Made by a program: the position numbers and the translations under genes
Source: Auriscalpium vulgare
Lineage: Eukaryota > Basidiomycota > Agaricomycetes > Russulales > Auriscalpiaceae
Direction: 5' to 3'
Length of the DNA: 64,000 nt
Assembly: GCA_019915015.1 (NCBI GenBank)
Contig: JAHBBC010000030.1
Span: 62,001-126,000, forward strand
Shown: piece after piece, positions 1 to 12,133 of the stretch
Position numbering within the stretch: position 1 is the stretch's first letter
Layout: the number at the start of each line of letters is the position of its first letter
Notes under the pieces: model-generated
Told to the model about the DNA's origin: nothing
The model's input: the letters and a program-made list of their open reading frames with translations, nothing else
Databases searched by the model: none

Positions 1-2
1 GC

Positions 3-1927
3 ATCAAGTCCAACTCCAACCCAGTAAGCGCCCAACATTGTTACCTGCTCTTTTCAGTGCTAACGACCCGCAGAATACTGGTGACGCGTCTGGCTTCGCC
101 ACGCCCGCCCGCGCCGTCGACCCCGTCACTGGCCACCGCTCTTCCGCGCTGACCGCGTACTTCGAGCCCATCGCGGACCGGCCGAACCTCGTTGTGCTCA
201 TCGGTGCACAGGCGACCAAGATCGATTTCGCGAGCAGCAAGAAAGGGAAAGACCACGTCGCCGAGGGCGTCCAGTTTGTGGTGGACGGCAAGGAGTACTC
301 GGTCAAGGCGAAGAAGGAGGTCATCATCGCCGCTGGTGAGTCACAAAAGTGAGGTTCAGGCGGATAGCTGAAGTAATGATGCAGGCACGTTGAAGACTCC
401 CCAGCTCCTAGAGCTGTCTGGCGTTGGCGACAGCAAGCTGCTCAAGAAAGTCGGCATTGAGACCGTGATCGACCTGCCTGGTGTTGGCGAGAACTTCCTG
501 GTACGCACGCTTGCTGAACGGTTTGTGCATTCTGACGTATCCTTGTTCTTGATCTAGGACCAAACCTATACGCTGACAGACTTCGTGGTCAAACCTGGCG
601 TCGTCTCACTGGGTGCGCACTTTTTTGTCCGAAACACCTACATGCCCCTTAAACGCATTGCGTGCTCGTCAGATCACCTCCGCAACGATCCCTCCTTTAT
701 GGCGAAGCATCAAGAGGAATTGTACGTCGACCATCCCCATCTCAAGCGCCCCCTGACCGATTGACTACTCCAGCGCGACCTGGCATACGGGCGCGCTGAC
801 CTACGACACCGCCGCGACCGGCAGCACGTCCCTCCAGTCCTTCCTCACCGCGCAGAACATCTCCTCGCTGGAGGCCCTCATGCCCTCGCCGGATGATGCG
901 CGGCTGTCTCCGCTACAGAAGGCGCAGTTCAAGTTCCTGCACGACATCTTCCAGGAGGGCAAGATCGGCTGGGCAGAATTCCTCGTACTTGCGAGCGGTG
1001 GGGCTGCGTCCGTGCCCGCACCGGACACGTCGTATGCGACGCCCATCATTTTCCATTTGGTGAGCAAGATCCTGATTCGATTGCGATGTGGATACTGAGG
1101 CTCTCCACAGTACCCCTTCTCGCGTGGCTATGTCGTGAGTTGCTGTCCGATCGCTTTCTGACATGGTCGTTGCTCATTGATCCTCCGCAGCACATCACCA
1201 CCAAAGATCCCCTCGCGCCGCCCGAGATTGACCCGCGATACTTTGCCGAGGAGTTTGGTGAGCACTCTAATCTCACACATGCAATATGACGTGCATCTGA
1301 GAGCGCTGTAGACGTCCAGGTCCACGCCCTTACCACGGCCTGGATGAAGACCTGGATGGAGACCCCGCCCATCGCCGACCTCATCGTAAAACCTAACGCT
1401 CCGAGCCCCGACGACGTCAACACGCTCGAGCAGTGGAAGGCATACTGCCGTGGAAACGCCGTGGTGCGTAGGCTTCCACTTCCTCGTCTCCGAATCGTGA
1501 TTGATAAAAGCTGCGCAGTCGACATTCCACCCGATAGGTACAGAAAGCCGTCATCATGAGACGCTCCAGAACTGACTTCGGCTCCGAACAGGAACCGCCG
1601 CCCTCGCTCCCGAGAGTCTAGGAGGTGCGTACTCGACTCGCCAGCGCAGCCGTGTTTGATGCTGATGCGCCCGAACGTTGCAGGTGTCGTTGCGCCGGAT
1701 TTCAAAGTGCACCACACTGCGAACCTGCGTGTTGTCGACGCGAGCGTCATTCCTCTCACGTTTTCTGTAGCGCCGCTCGCCACCGTGTTCGCCATCGCAG
1801 AAAAGGTGCGCTACCTAATTGATCTTCGGCAATTCCCGGTGAACTGATGCAGTATGTTCGCTAGGCCGCCGACGAGATCAAAGCAGGCGCAGGGGCCGCG
1901 GCGCCAGCTCACAGACAAGAGCTCTAA
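3..1927 (+). CDS. GMC family oxidoreductase, C-terminal part (5' truncated by window edge)
   Basis: This is the C-terminal 422 residues of a flavin-dependant glucose-methanol-choline oxidoreductase (aryl-alcohol oxidase/glucose oxidase type), in fungi often secreted and H2O2-producing. Exons read 3-23, 74-335, 385-500, 558-612, 673-721, 774-1059, 1111-1134, 1191-1257, 1312-1463, 1519-1537, 1592-1624, 1684-1805 and 1865-1927; their sum is divisible by three. Family marks are the PROSITE-2-like [16 protein letters not shown], the substrate-domain motif [13 protein letters not shown], the first catalytic His in HPIGTA and the C-terminal [11 protein letters not shown]. Odd point: where aryl-alcohol oxidase and glucose oxidase have the second catalytic His, this protein reads VAPLAT, so the residue is Ala. 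It may have altered or lost activity. The gene is convergent with the next one, with 230 bases between stops. The FAD-binding N-terminus lies outside the window, so subfamily cannot be fixed. Confidence 0.9.
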
Positions 1928-2157
1928 GAGGGTGCTAGGATGGATGTTTCTTGAATAGCATTATTGTAGTAGCATTGTCCACGTACACCGTCCTACATCC
2001 ACTGCCTCAGTGGCAATCAGCATCACGTTCATGAGAATCGCAGAGAAAATATTAACTCCAGCCGTGACCGCAACTAAAGGACACGAAAGCAATTCGTCAG
2101 ACTGGAGTAACGAGTGGTATATAATGCATGGTATCAACCAAACTCGACGGAGGGAGT

Positions 2158-5100
2158 TTACGGGAGTGGGGGGATCTCGGGGATGGCAGGGACTTCCGGG
2201 ATATGGGAGGCGTGCTTTGGACGCGCGAGCTTCCGGTTCTGTTTCTCCCGCTCGCGTTGCTCCTGCTCGGCTTGCATGGTAGCCATGATCTGCAGCTGTT
2301 GCGATAGGAAATCTGACGTTCCCGATCTAAATTACAGCGTCAGTTAGAGAGTTTGATCGCATTAGAAGGCAAAGCGCTCACCGCATACGAAGAATGCGCA
2401 TGATGGTCTCGCCGTTACTGATTTCCTTCTCTTGCGCCTTCTCCTTCTTCCGCTCCTTGATAGTGCCCAGGTTGCGCTGCGAGTACACACTCTTCACGCG
2501 CTTCTTCACGGTTGGCGAAGCGCGCAGTGTCTGCTGCATCATGCGCACGCATTCCTCCATCAGTGCGTCGCTAAAGAATAACAATGTCATTATCAAGACA
2601 TCACTCCAAATCAACAGATGCGACTCACGTATGCCAATCGTAGTACAATCGAATTGATACGACATCGCGATACTTCTGGTTTTGCAGCGTCTCGACCGGG
2701 ATGGGGCCTTCGCCGCCGGCATAGAAGTAGTCTCGTAGGAACTAGTAACTCTCAGATCGATATCGATACCTTCACAGCGAGGACGAACCTTCAGCCACTT
2801 GAACACGATATCCACCTCCTTGTCGCTCAGCGGCTTCAGATCGCTGGGCTGGTCCGACAGTGGCGGGATTAACAAGCCCTCAATCGTCGCCAGTATCTCC
2901 TTCCACAGCCGAGTCATAACCATCTGCTTCGTCGTCTCGCTCAGATATGTGTTGATCGTCTGCAGGTTTGCGTCAAAGTAATCAAACAGAGCAACGATCG
3001 CCTGCTCGAGCTCAACGTCGGTGAGCTCCTCCGGCTTCACGCGCAGCTTCTCTGACGGCGGAAGCGGAATCAAAGGCTCCGCGTTGTTGTTGTTTCCCAG
3101 CGCTGAGCGGTAGAGCGCAGTGACATTACCCAAAGCTTTGTTGTAGTCCAACCCGCTTGTACCCCCCTTGATCAAAGACTTGAGTACACTTCTAGATAGT
3201 GTTTGTCGGATGAACGGCGCCATCTGCAAAGCAGTCAGATAAACTGAACATTCAGGCCTCTATTTTCGTGACTTGCCTTGTCGATGAATATTCTGACCAT
3301 ATCGCCCTCGCCGCGCTTCAGCGAACGAAACGCCCGGCCAAAGTAGAATTGGATATCATCCTTCTCGCCTTCCATACTGATGCGCAGCAAGATGCGGCCG
3401 GCGGAGTCGAGATCTAGCCAAACATCATGCACGAGGAAGTCGCCGTACCGCCGCGGATCGAGGCAGATGTACTCGCGGCCCACGGTGTCATGCTTGCCTA
3501 CCAGTGCGCGGTCGCGTACGCTGACCATCAGCCAAAGCGCCTTGTCGACAGAGATGTCGAACGTCTCGTCCCCTGGCGGAAGGGTCAACCACTGAAGCAA
3601 TGAGTGAACATGAAATTTCATACATCGTGGATCGTTGGTCTCGTAGATAGTCCGCGTCTTCGCGAGTCGGTGGCCCGCCTCATCACTTAGCGTGACAAAG
3701 GTGTCCAACGTCGACGAGGGGCTCGCGTCTAACGGCACCAACCCCTCTGCAGTCACGACTTTCACCGTGAACAAGAATCTCGGCAACTCGTTCTTCGTGG
3801 GCACCGGCGGAGCGGACTCGGCAATGACATCCGCGAGCTTGTCCGCCTGCATCTGGTTATACATGTTGTCGAGCAGCTTGCTTGCGGCCTCGATGTTATT
3901 GAGCTTCACGCAGGAGGCAGGCTGGAAGTTAAACGGCTCGACGATCTTCTTCTCGCCCTGCGCGAGCTGCTTCGCTTTCTCGAGCCATGCGGAGGACTTC
4001 TGTGGCTGCAAGTAGTCGGTCGGGCGTGGAAACATCTCTGCCATGAAGAGCTCCTCGATGCTACGGCAGTACTGCTCCACGGCCTTGCTGATGGTCTGCA
4101 GACTGATGGTGAGACGTTGTCCAGGTGTCGGGGACGTATACGTACTTTGGCCACGCTCGTGAAGAAGCGCGCTTCTTGATATGTATCCGCCCATTCCAGA
4201 TCTTGCAAAAAGGAGATGGGGCTTCGCAGCGAATCAAAAAGATCGACGATAGACGAGCTGTGTCCTTCCGCGCCTTCTGCCTCAAACTGTGAACCTCGAT
4301 CAGTTAGGTATGATGCACGGATGATCGGTATTTGGTACCTTGTCTGCTGCGATCGCCTGCAGTGTAATGCCGTCAAGAATATTTCTTGCGCCGGTGATGA
4401 TGAGAACACTCACATTTGCCACCCATTGGCCAGTCTTGTTGTCCGTATTCGAGAGCCACGTGCGAACATATGGCTCGAAAAATTCGCCCAGATCGAAGGT
4501 CAGAGAAAGACTATTGCAAACAGCTCGTCAGCTACACTCCGAGCTTGCTGCAAGCGGGCGTATACTCACTCAGGGCAGAACGCCCCATGCATATCTACTA
4601 GTGTTTTCGTCCGCCGATATAATGAGAATATATCTTCGATCGGCACATCAGGCGTGGGTCCGTTCATTGAAGACTCGAACAGCCGTTTTCGAGATGCGTC
4701 GAGGTCCTGCAAGAACATCGGAACTGTTACCTCCACCAGCAGCGCAACCAAATCGATTTGCCTGCCCAAGCCATTAGCTCTGTACGGCAGACACTCAACT
4801 GCCAAGGAGTAGGAGGCACGAACTCGAGAATTGGCTCCGGAAATCTCTTATCGAGTAGCTTGCCCGCCTTCTCAAGCTCGTCAGTCAGCAGCAGCAGCGG
4901 TAACGCGCGGTTCACGCCAGGCGTTGTCTGCAGGTCGACCATCTTCGCGTGGTAGAATTCTGCCGCGATCACACGCACGCGGTCTTTGATATCTTGCACA
5001 CGCGCGCCGATATCGACATCGAAGCGGTCGAGCAACCCTGTCGCCTTGATCTGGTCGAGGATAGACAGGTAATGCAGTACATCCTCCTTCTTGAGTGCAG

Positions 5101-7053
5101 GAATTGCGTCCATGGCATGGTATATTGCCGCGAGGAAGACGCTGACGAGGCTCCCGTACACGCCGACGAGGTATTCAGACTTGGGGAGTGCAAGATCAGC
5201 GCAAGGTGATCATGAAATAGGAGGAAGGAAACTCACGTCGTGTGTAGGCCACTTGTCGAAGCTGATCTCATTCATAACCTTCGCCACGCCCCCCAGCGCC
5301 TCCGGGATGCAATCTAAAGGCACTTCGTTCCGCTCGTACAGTTGCTTGATGAGATCAAGAAAGCACGCGGCGCGGTACGGTTGCGAGATCCGCCACCGCA
5401 GCGCACATTCGTTGATGAGTTCGATATGGGAATGCGAGAGGATGCCTAGCGACACCTGATCATCGTCGCTGACATTCGGGTCGCGCATCGCCGTCAGGTC
5501 CGCGTCGAGGCAGTACTCCAGCAGGCGCTTGTAGTACTTTTTCGGGTTCGGCGGGATATAGGTGAAGTTGTGCCCTGCCTGCACCTCGTCCTCCTCGTCG
5601 ATAGTCTCGGCGTTGAAGTCGATGTCGCTGAGGTTCTGCGACAGCGCAATGATAGAGCGCCGGCTGCTGATGGAGCCATTGCGCGTTGAAGGCGAGTATG
5701 CCGAGTACACCGAGCCCGGGCGGGCGACGGTCCGCTTAGGCAAGACGTCGCTGGGCGTGGATTTGGCTAGCTCGGGGTTGAATTGGACGAGGACGACCAT
5801 CAACTGGGAGAGGTGTGATGTCTCCAGTGTACGCCAGTATTGCCAGGCCGCGTCGTTGTCGAAGTCCTCACGCCGGCCGGGGAACGGCTCGCCCGCATTG
5901 ATATTCTTCAAGCACGTCTACGTAACCTAGTGAACCGCTGTCATGAGGGTGTCAAACCGAGCGCACCTTTAGGTCAAGCAACGCCGCCTGAGGACAACGT
6001 CAGACAGGGCATCTTCACAAGGCAGAGTACTCACCCGCTCTGTACAAAATGGCCGGAGCTTGTCGACCTCGTTCTGTAAGAGATCCGTACGTATCTGGAA
6101 GAGTTTTGACACGATCATGACCAGCGGCATATCAGCGACATTAATAGAGAGACCAGGGACAGAGTAGATGGAATCGCGATCGCGCGAAGTTGACGCAGAG
6201 TCATAGCCAGAGTCGCTTGGCGCTTGGGCGGCAGGCGCGAGCTTCGCAGCATACATGTCCAGCCGCGACGTCAGCTCGGGAGAGACGTGGCTGACAGCAC
6301 GCAAGGACTCGCGCAGAAGTTTGACGAATTGGGCGATGTGCTTGTTCAGCTCGACCTTCCAGGCGTCCCCTGCTAGCGACTGGTCCTTCTTGAGCACGCC
6401 GGTTGCGTGGGTTGCGAACATGAGAATAAGCTCCTCAATTTTGCGGTTCTCCTTCATTTGCCGCTTGAAAGAATCGACCTTAAACTGGCCGTAAAACACT
6501 GCCATGGTCCTCCGGAGGAGCTGGTCGGAGTAGCTGATGGTGATAGGCATTTAGCAGCGCTTGACGGACAGTACAAGCCGAGCGGAGAACGCACGCTTGG
6601 TCCTTTCCCATGGCGATGTCCTCCAGCCTCTGCTCGAGTACTTTCAACAGCTTTTCCGGGAACTTGACACTCTTGGTTCCATCCCGGACGGAGTCTTTGA
6701 AGAGGTCGCCGATAGAGAATATTGAGCTCGATATTGCCCCCGACAACCGTGAGCTATGTTCGCGCTCGCGTGGTGCTTCCCCATTGCTGGAATTAGCGGA
6801 GTCGATGGGTTTGGGTTGTATAAGGTGGGCGAGGAAACTACAGACACAGGGTCAGCCGAGTGGAGACGCTGGGAGCACGGTTGACGATCTTACGCTACAC
6901 GAAGGACATGGCTTAGCAGAAAGAGTCCGTCAGCGCACCGTTTCCAGCCTGTAAAGAGGCCACGCACTTGAAGAGGTCCTCATCGGTGACCCGATGTTTG
7001 GAAATACGCCGCTCATGACCATAGGTACTAGAAGCCAAGCTCCTTCGCGACAT
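2158..7053 (-). CDS. UNC-13/Munc13-like C2 and MHD domain protein
   Basis: This encodes a 1358-residue protein of the fungal UNC-13 family (S. pombe Ync13/Git1 relatives), which act at the plasma membrane in exocytosis and vesicle-fusion control. Sixteen exons: 7053-6968, 6911-6894, 6837-6595, 6533-6035, 5987-5967, 5917-5237, 5179-4824, 4761-4570, 4510-4414, 4356-4339, 4286-4146, 4095-3277, 3223-2789, 2741-2629, 2570-2382, 2326-2158; total 4077 nt, in frame. The start gives MSRRSLASSTYGHERRIS. The MUN/MHD1 region falls near residues 600-790, a C2 domain (LFTVKVVTAEGL through RISMEG) near 890-1020 and MHD2 (MAPFIRQTLSRSVLKSLIK onward) near 1060-1250. The C-terminus is a charged Gln/Glu/Arg-rich tail. 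Three exons are only 18-21 bases. Intron 3276-3224 uses a GC donor. Domain identity is recognised from motifs, not from a search. Confidence 0.92.
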
Positions 7054-7445
7054 TCCTGCTCAGCGACCACAGCTAAGAGAACTGAATTTCGAGCAACTAG
7101 ATGATCAGACAGTCGTGACCCGTGAGAGTGGGCAAGAAACAGTGGGGAAAGGACAATGCGGTACAGGGTACACTTCGAGCTTGAATGACGAGCCAGAATT
7201 AAGCAGTGCTCCCGTTTCGGCAATAATTTCGCAGGATCACAGCCCGACGGCGAGCAGTGACGTTGATTGGGCTGGCCGACATAGCGCCCTACTACCACTA
7301 CTAAGTAATCTATAGCGCCGTTCGGCAATGCGTCGTGCTGAGCCTGGCGCCATGGCTTCATCCACCTCAAGGCGGTGTTCTTTGGCTCGGGCTGTGTCAT
7401 TCTCCCCTGCTTCTCCACACGCAATAGCTCGCAATAGCTGTCGCC
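7054..7445. other. Intergenic, divergent promoters
   Basis: This 392-base stretch lies between the UNC-13 gene (left, minus) and MLKL-like copy A (right, plus). I see no coding exon or RNA gene in it. Short open frames here are not supported by paralogue comparison, since copies B and C have no matching upstream exon. Confidence 0.6.
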
Positions 7446-10308
7446 ATGTCTCCAAGCTTCTTAGAACGTTTAGGCAGATCATCGTCATCGACGACATCCA
7501 AGCAACTCTTCCCACCAGCGCCGTCCTCCAAGCTCATCGTTGTCCGGGAGATGAGAGCGTCCACATCCCTCCCAACCCTCAGCGGCCACAGCTCCTCGCT
7601 CGATTGGTCATTGACGCTTTCAGAGCTCGCCGTTGACGTCTCCAATATGCTTCAATTCACACCAGCCGCCGCCGCCGCGGCGCTACTTACGGCCGTGCTC
7701 AAAACCATCGTGGTGAGTGACAACCCTTGCGCGCAGTACCGAAGACTGACAAGTGCCGCGTCTTCACAGGCCGTGAAGATCAATCAGGAGCGATGTATGC
7801 GCATCGGCGAACGTGCAGCGCGGTCCCTTGCCTCGCTTGGGTTGATGATGGAGGGAAAGTGGGAATCTGCGCCGCAGAGCTTGCTCGACAATCTGTATGC
7901 CCTAGAAAGGTGCGGATCATTTGTGTGGTTTCACGATAGCAATCATCATACATTGACAGCACCCTGAGCGGGTTACAAGAGTGCATGCGCCGCATCTCTC
8001 AAGCCAACTGGCGGAAGCGGCTGTTGTCAAAATCGCAAATTGAGGACACCCTTTCAGCAATGTGAGGCTCGTTTGGATGAGGCGTTGCAGGCTTTCCAAG
8101 TACGCGGGATGTTGCTGTTCAAACGAGTACACTCTTGTCCGCTGATTGAAACCTTGAGAACAGTTCACGTCGCTAATACAAATCCATTATATCGTCGGGA
8201 AGCAAGATGGAGCCACGTCGTCGGATCCAGTCATAGTGTCCGCATCTGCTGTTGAGCTCACTCCCTCAAGGCAAGAGGATGAAAGGGGAAAATTCCTCGC
8301 AAAACTCAAGGAACCGGAGGACGAATTTGGTGTAATCTGCGTTGCCCGCCGCGTCTTAATGCTTCTGATCCCCCCTCAGTACCGCAGGTACCACGCATCG
8401 GACGTGCTCATTTCAAAGACGCGCTCGCGACGAATTTTCTGAGATCTCCGAGGCTAGCGCGAATGGCAACAAGGTGATCGTAAAGGCGTACACTGGTCCC
8501 TGAGAAGAGGCCCTCAAAATACGCTCCCATCGAGTCCGTTTATGTTGGCTGATGACGAAAAGCATACTATCAGCAATGGTATCAGGACATCAAGCGTTTG
8601 CGAAACATTTAGTCAGCCCTATCACGCCACACTGTCCTTTGCCTCTGCTGAATGATTCCAAGCCATGGCTGCTTTCCTCAGCTTTTGGGCTATTCTGGTG
8701 GGACGACTACACCCTTCATCCTTCTGTCAAACGGTCTGCCTCCTCCCTGAGATATTGTACTCTTTTCATTGACCGAACAATTCGAGACAGCTCCGAAGCA
8801 GGACGTCATATCTTATCTCCAAGCTTGGTGGACCCCGCAACTAAAGCTCGCAGACGGTACCCGTGCAATCTTAGAAGCTGTGCGTGACGCATGAAATTTT
8901 CAAGGTTCTCACGACTAAGGTGTCCACAACTAACTTGGCTATCATAGTATCAAGACATCGCCGTGCGTATTGCTCATATCCCCAGAATTATCCAGTAGTC
9001 TCAGTGACGCCGAAGGCAGCCATGCTGTACGTTCAGCAACAACTTTCCTTGGACAATCAACAGGCAAAGGAATTTATTCGTGTACGATTCCTCACCCAGT
9101 GCCGTCTTTATACGCTCTTACCGTGCAATCAGAATGCCACCTACGGGGTGGACCACAACTGCAGCCTCGTTCTTGGGCTGCCTGCCCACGTAGACGATGA
9201 TGCTGTAGCACGACGCTGGACAGCTGTGGTTGGCGAAGCCACGTTGCGCCGGACGATCTTCTACCATTATTTAAGGGTCAGTGGGTTCTGAATTAGACAA
9301 GTCGTTTAATCGTAGGAGCGAATCCCGACAGTTTCTAGAAAAGGCCTCCTCGTCAATCACGACGAGAAATACTGTTCGGGAATCGGTTCGTTTCAAATTC
9401 TACGCTCTTTACATAGGTTGTACTAACCCATCTCTAGATCCTGGAGTGTATATGCCTTATCAACGAGCTTGTACTTTACAACTCCTCCGCCGTCCTGCTT
9501 CCAGAGGAGGTTCAGCAGGCCCTTGACTCGGGCGACGTACTCGCCCTTCCGAAGTTGCGCACGCTGGCCTATGCGCGAGCCGATGGGCGCAGTATTTTTC
9601 AATCCACCATCAGTGTATACCCTTTCGCCTACAACGACTTCTCCCTCGGCGATGTCGGCTTCGGCAGCTTTGGGATACCGGGCGCTTTTGTCAATGCGGG
9701 TAACATCCTCGAATTGGAGGCAGCTGATTCGCTTTCCCTGGAATATACAGAAAGATGTTTTCAACGTCAACCAGACACCACTTACCCTGCCTCCGATGCG
9801 TGGATGTCCGGGTGCGCTGGGTCACATCCGTCAAAGCCTAAGATTCAATAACACTTGGCATCTAGTGGAGAACTCCAATTCGCCCTCGACACTTTGAACG
9901 ATAATGAAACGGCACATGTCCACTCTGTCAGCCTTATGCCTATCCACAGTGCATGGCTACTTTTTCTCAAATGGGCTGGACCCCTCGCAGAAAAAATTGG
10001 TGATGAGCCACAGGACCTTCGAATGGGTTGGTTATAGCTTCCGGTGCTGAACAAGGCATACCTGATTGCGTTGCTAGTTATCCGATTAGGCGGTCCACAG
10101 CCGATTGAAGCGCGAGAACACGAGCTGGCAGACAATCGATATCCAGACGAATTTGCTGAAGACATCAGGCGATCGTCTCCGATGACCGCCGTTGCACTGT
10201 TGTAAGTGTCTTTCTGAGTGCCTTATCTTTATACGAAGCTCACTGTACTATCTGACGTCCCATAGTGAAGTCGGTTTCCTTCGAATTGAGGCTGAAAATC
10301 TTGCATGA
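7446..10308 (+). pseudogene. MLKL-like bundle/pseudokinase-like protein, copy A (disrupted)
   Basis: This is a broken paralogue of copies B (13516-16332) and C (60277-63125), with the same exon order. It starts MSPSFLERLGR and carries the N-terminal bundle (LDWSLTLSELAVDVSNML, then VKINQERCMRIGERAAR) and the kinase-like part (VIVKAYTG, FPQLLGYS, PFILLS). It also has the C-terminal part (ASDAW, FLKWAGPLAE) and a divergent last exon ending at TGA 10306-10308. Lesions seen against B and C: one extra T at 8052-8054 in the exon reading IEDT; about 8 bases missing near 8418-8433; an in-frame TGA at 8501-8503 where B and C have CGG (Arg); and loss of the GT donor at 8519, where C has GTAAAC. The exons downstream of these lesions remain open, so decay looks recent. 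A truncated product with only the bundle could still be made. Confidence 0.8.
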
Positions 10309-10611
10309 GCCGGTCCCCTCTTTGTCGTCGGGGCTTTCATTTGGCTTTGGAATCATACGTACTTGCATGCAGTCCATTGGTTTTGTAGTGGCTATCATGT
10401 GTGTTCTCTGTGCGATGTCAACCATAACTTTCGTTTGACAGTACCAAAAGTGTGTGTCGTCTTTGCAACACAGGAGCGGCAGCTATCTTCTTGTGCGCCC
10501 TCATCAACGTGCGCATACTACTGTGGGTTTTGGTGCCGTGGAGGATCGCGAAGCGTTATGGTTCGCTCTATTTGTATGCGCGAGTATAACTAAATGAAGA
10601 TAAACCGTGGC
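10309..10611. other. Intergenic, convergent tails
   Basis: This 303-base stretch lies between the end of MLKL-like copy A and the stop codon of CTP1. It should hold both 3' untranslated regions. I see no further gene. Confidence 0.6.
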
Positions 10612-11943
10612 TTAACTGGCCGGTGCCGGATTTTCCCTCCCGCCTATGATCGCAATCGTCTTTTCGTAGATGGTAAAAACTATCCCCCCGCTCAGCTAGG
10701 GGTGAGCAATGTTAGGCGTGGTCACTGAGGCAGCTCAAACAGTCCTTACGATCAGCCTGACGAGGCGAGGCGTCGTACCCGTCCAGAACCTCGGCAAACC
10801 CTCTTCAGTGAAGATCCGGTATGCGCAATGGAACGAGTTGCGGTATTGCGCGCTTGCTCCTAGAGATTGCATGCGCGTTTTGATCACGCTACCAGATGGT
10901 CAGCTAAGCCACACGGAACCATCACCGACATAAGCGTACTCGAGAGGCATAGTCGTGTACACCGTCACAAGACCTGCGATCGCGCCAATCCCAAACGTCA
11001 CGCTTGTAGGTAATGTTGAGCCCGCCCGTGTCCGACTCTGCACGAACTGTTTGAGGGTGTTGTAAGTCGTGAATCGTATGGCTGAGTTAGCGCCTTGTCG
11101 CATCATCTATATGGGCAAGGTCAGGCATGGCCAAATACAGCAAGCCAAAACATACAACGGGGAAGAGACCGCGATAGATGCCGCGCAAACCCTCCTGCCG
11201 CACTATCATGACTGTGCCATGCGCGAGGCCGCGATATTGGGGAGTTGGGCGCTTGGCATCGTCAATGAGCTTGGTCCTGGTGTGTGCACGCTGATGAGCA
11301 CTACGAAACAACGAAGACCGTAATCCGGCGCACTTGATCGTCTCTGAGGGAGTTACCGCGAATATGGCTTCCATCATGCCTGCGCCGAGCCCCGCTGAGA
11401 TGATGGTGCGTGAACATGGTGGCCAGGGAAAACTTTCAGTGTAGCTTACCTAGTAAGCTGCGAGGCGGACTGACTTTGCCCTGAGATAGGTGGCATGTTA
11501 TACCAGTCGCGACAGAATGGGGGCAGCAAAGACGTACCTGCTCGTCCGCAAGTATATGCTTGAAATGGTCGTACGACACGAACCGAACACCTGCCTTTGT
11601 CGCATTGCCCACCACGAGCGCTGTGCATCCCGCATACAATCCACGGACACCATGCGACCGAAGCGTTTCCCGAATAATGGTGATGGGTGACTCGCGCTGG
11701 TCGCCCATTGTCCGTAAGCGCATAGCTCCCCAACGTCCAGTACGTATCTTCGCACCTTGCCACTGAACTGTGAGCGCGTCTTCACAAATTCCGTAGGATA
11801 CGTCACGAAACTAAGGTCCTGGGGTCAGTCAGTGCCCGCTCCGACCCAGCAGCGCTAAACGAGTAATGGACTGACGCTTCAACGGCCCCCGCTGTCGCAC
11901 CTGCGATGAGAGAGTGCAAAGGCTTTTCTTTCTTCGTTGCCAT
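10612..11943 (-). CDS. CTP1: Mitochondrial tricarboxylate (citrate) carrier
   Basis: This is a 294-residue mitochondrial carrier family protein that exchanges citrate/tricarboxylates across the inner membrane. Nine exons: 11943-11876, 11810-11756, 11696-11538, 11480-11450, 11394-11334, 11276-11156, 11106-10940, 10888-10750, 10695-10612; total 885 nt, in frame. The three repeats show carrier signatures: YPTEFVKTRSQF in repeat 1, TPSETIKTKLID in repeat 2 and MPLDVIKTRMQS in repeat 3. The stretch QGANSAIRFTTYN and the segment KAGVRFVSYDHFK are typical of the citrate-transport subfamily rather than of other carriers. The N-terminus MATKKEKPLHSLIAGATAGA fits the usual short matrix-directed start. 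The gene is divergent from HEM4 with 190 bases between start codons. Length matches yeast Ctp1 (about 300 residues). Confidence 0.95.
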
Positions 11944-12133
11944 GTCTCTGACTGGGGGTTTTAATGAGGCGTTTGGAGGGGAGGGGTCAAGTCACGGTCG
12001 GCGAGTCTGGGGCGGAGCGCGGGGCGGCCGGCGACTTCCCCACTTGTCGCCTCTTCAATGTCGACTCTCACGACGTCCACACAGTATCCTCCCTCACGCA
12101 GCGCATGGAAGCGTCGGCCGCGAGTCGATTAAG
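11944..12133. promoter_or_regulatory. Shared promoter region of CTP1 and HEM4
   Basis: Only 190 bases separate the start codons of the divergent CTP1 and HEM4 genes, so both promoters and 5' leaders must overlap here. A frame open upstream of the HEM4 start from 11906 runs through it but begins inside CTP1 exon 1 and is not taken as coding. I see no clear TATA box. Confidence 0.5.

Noticed and set aside
7666..7685. GCC repeat (poly-alanine tract) in the MLKL-like copies as a regulatory microsatellite
   Set aside because: It is in a coding exon and encodes a helix conserved in all three copies, so it is a protein feature.
11906..12133. N-terminal extension of HEM4 from an in-frame ATG at 11906
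   Set aside because: That ATG lies inside CTP1 exon 1 on the other strand; the 12134 start gives the normal HEM4 N-terminus.
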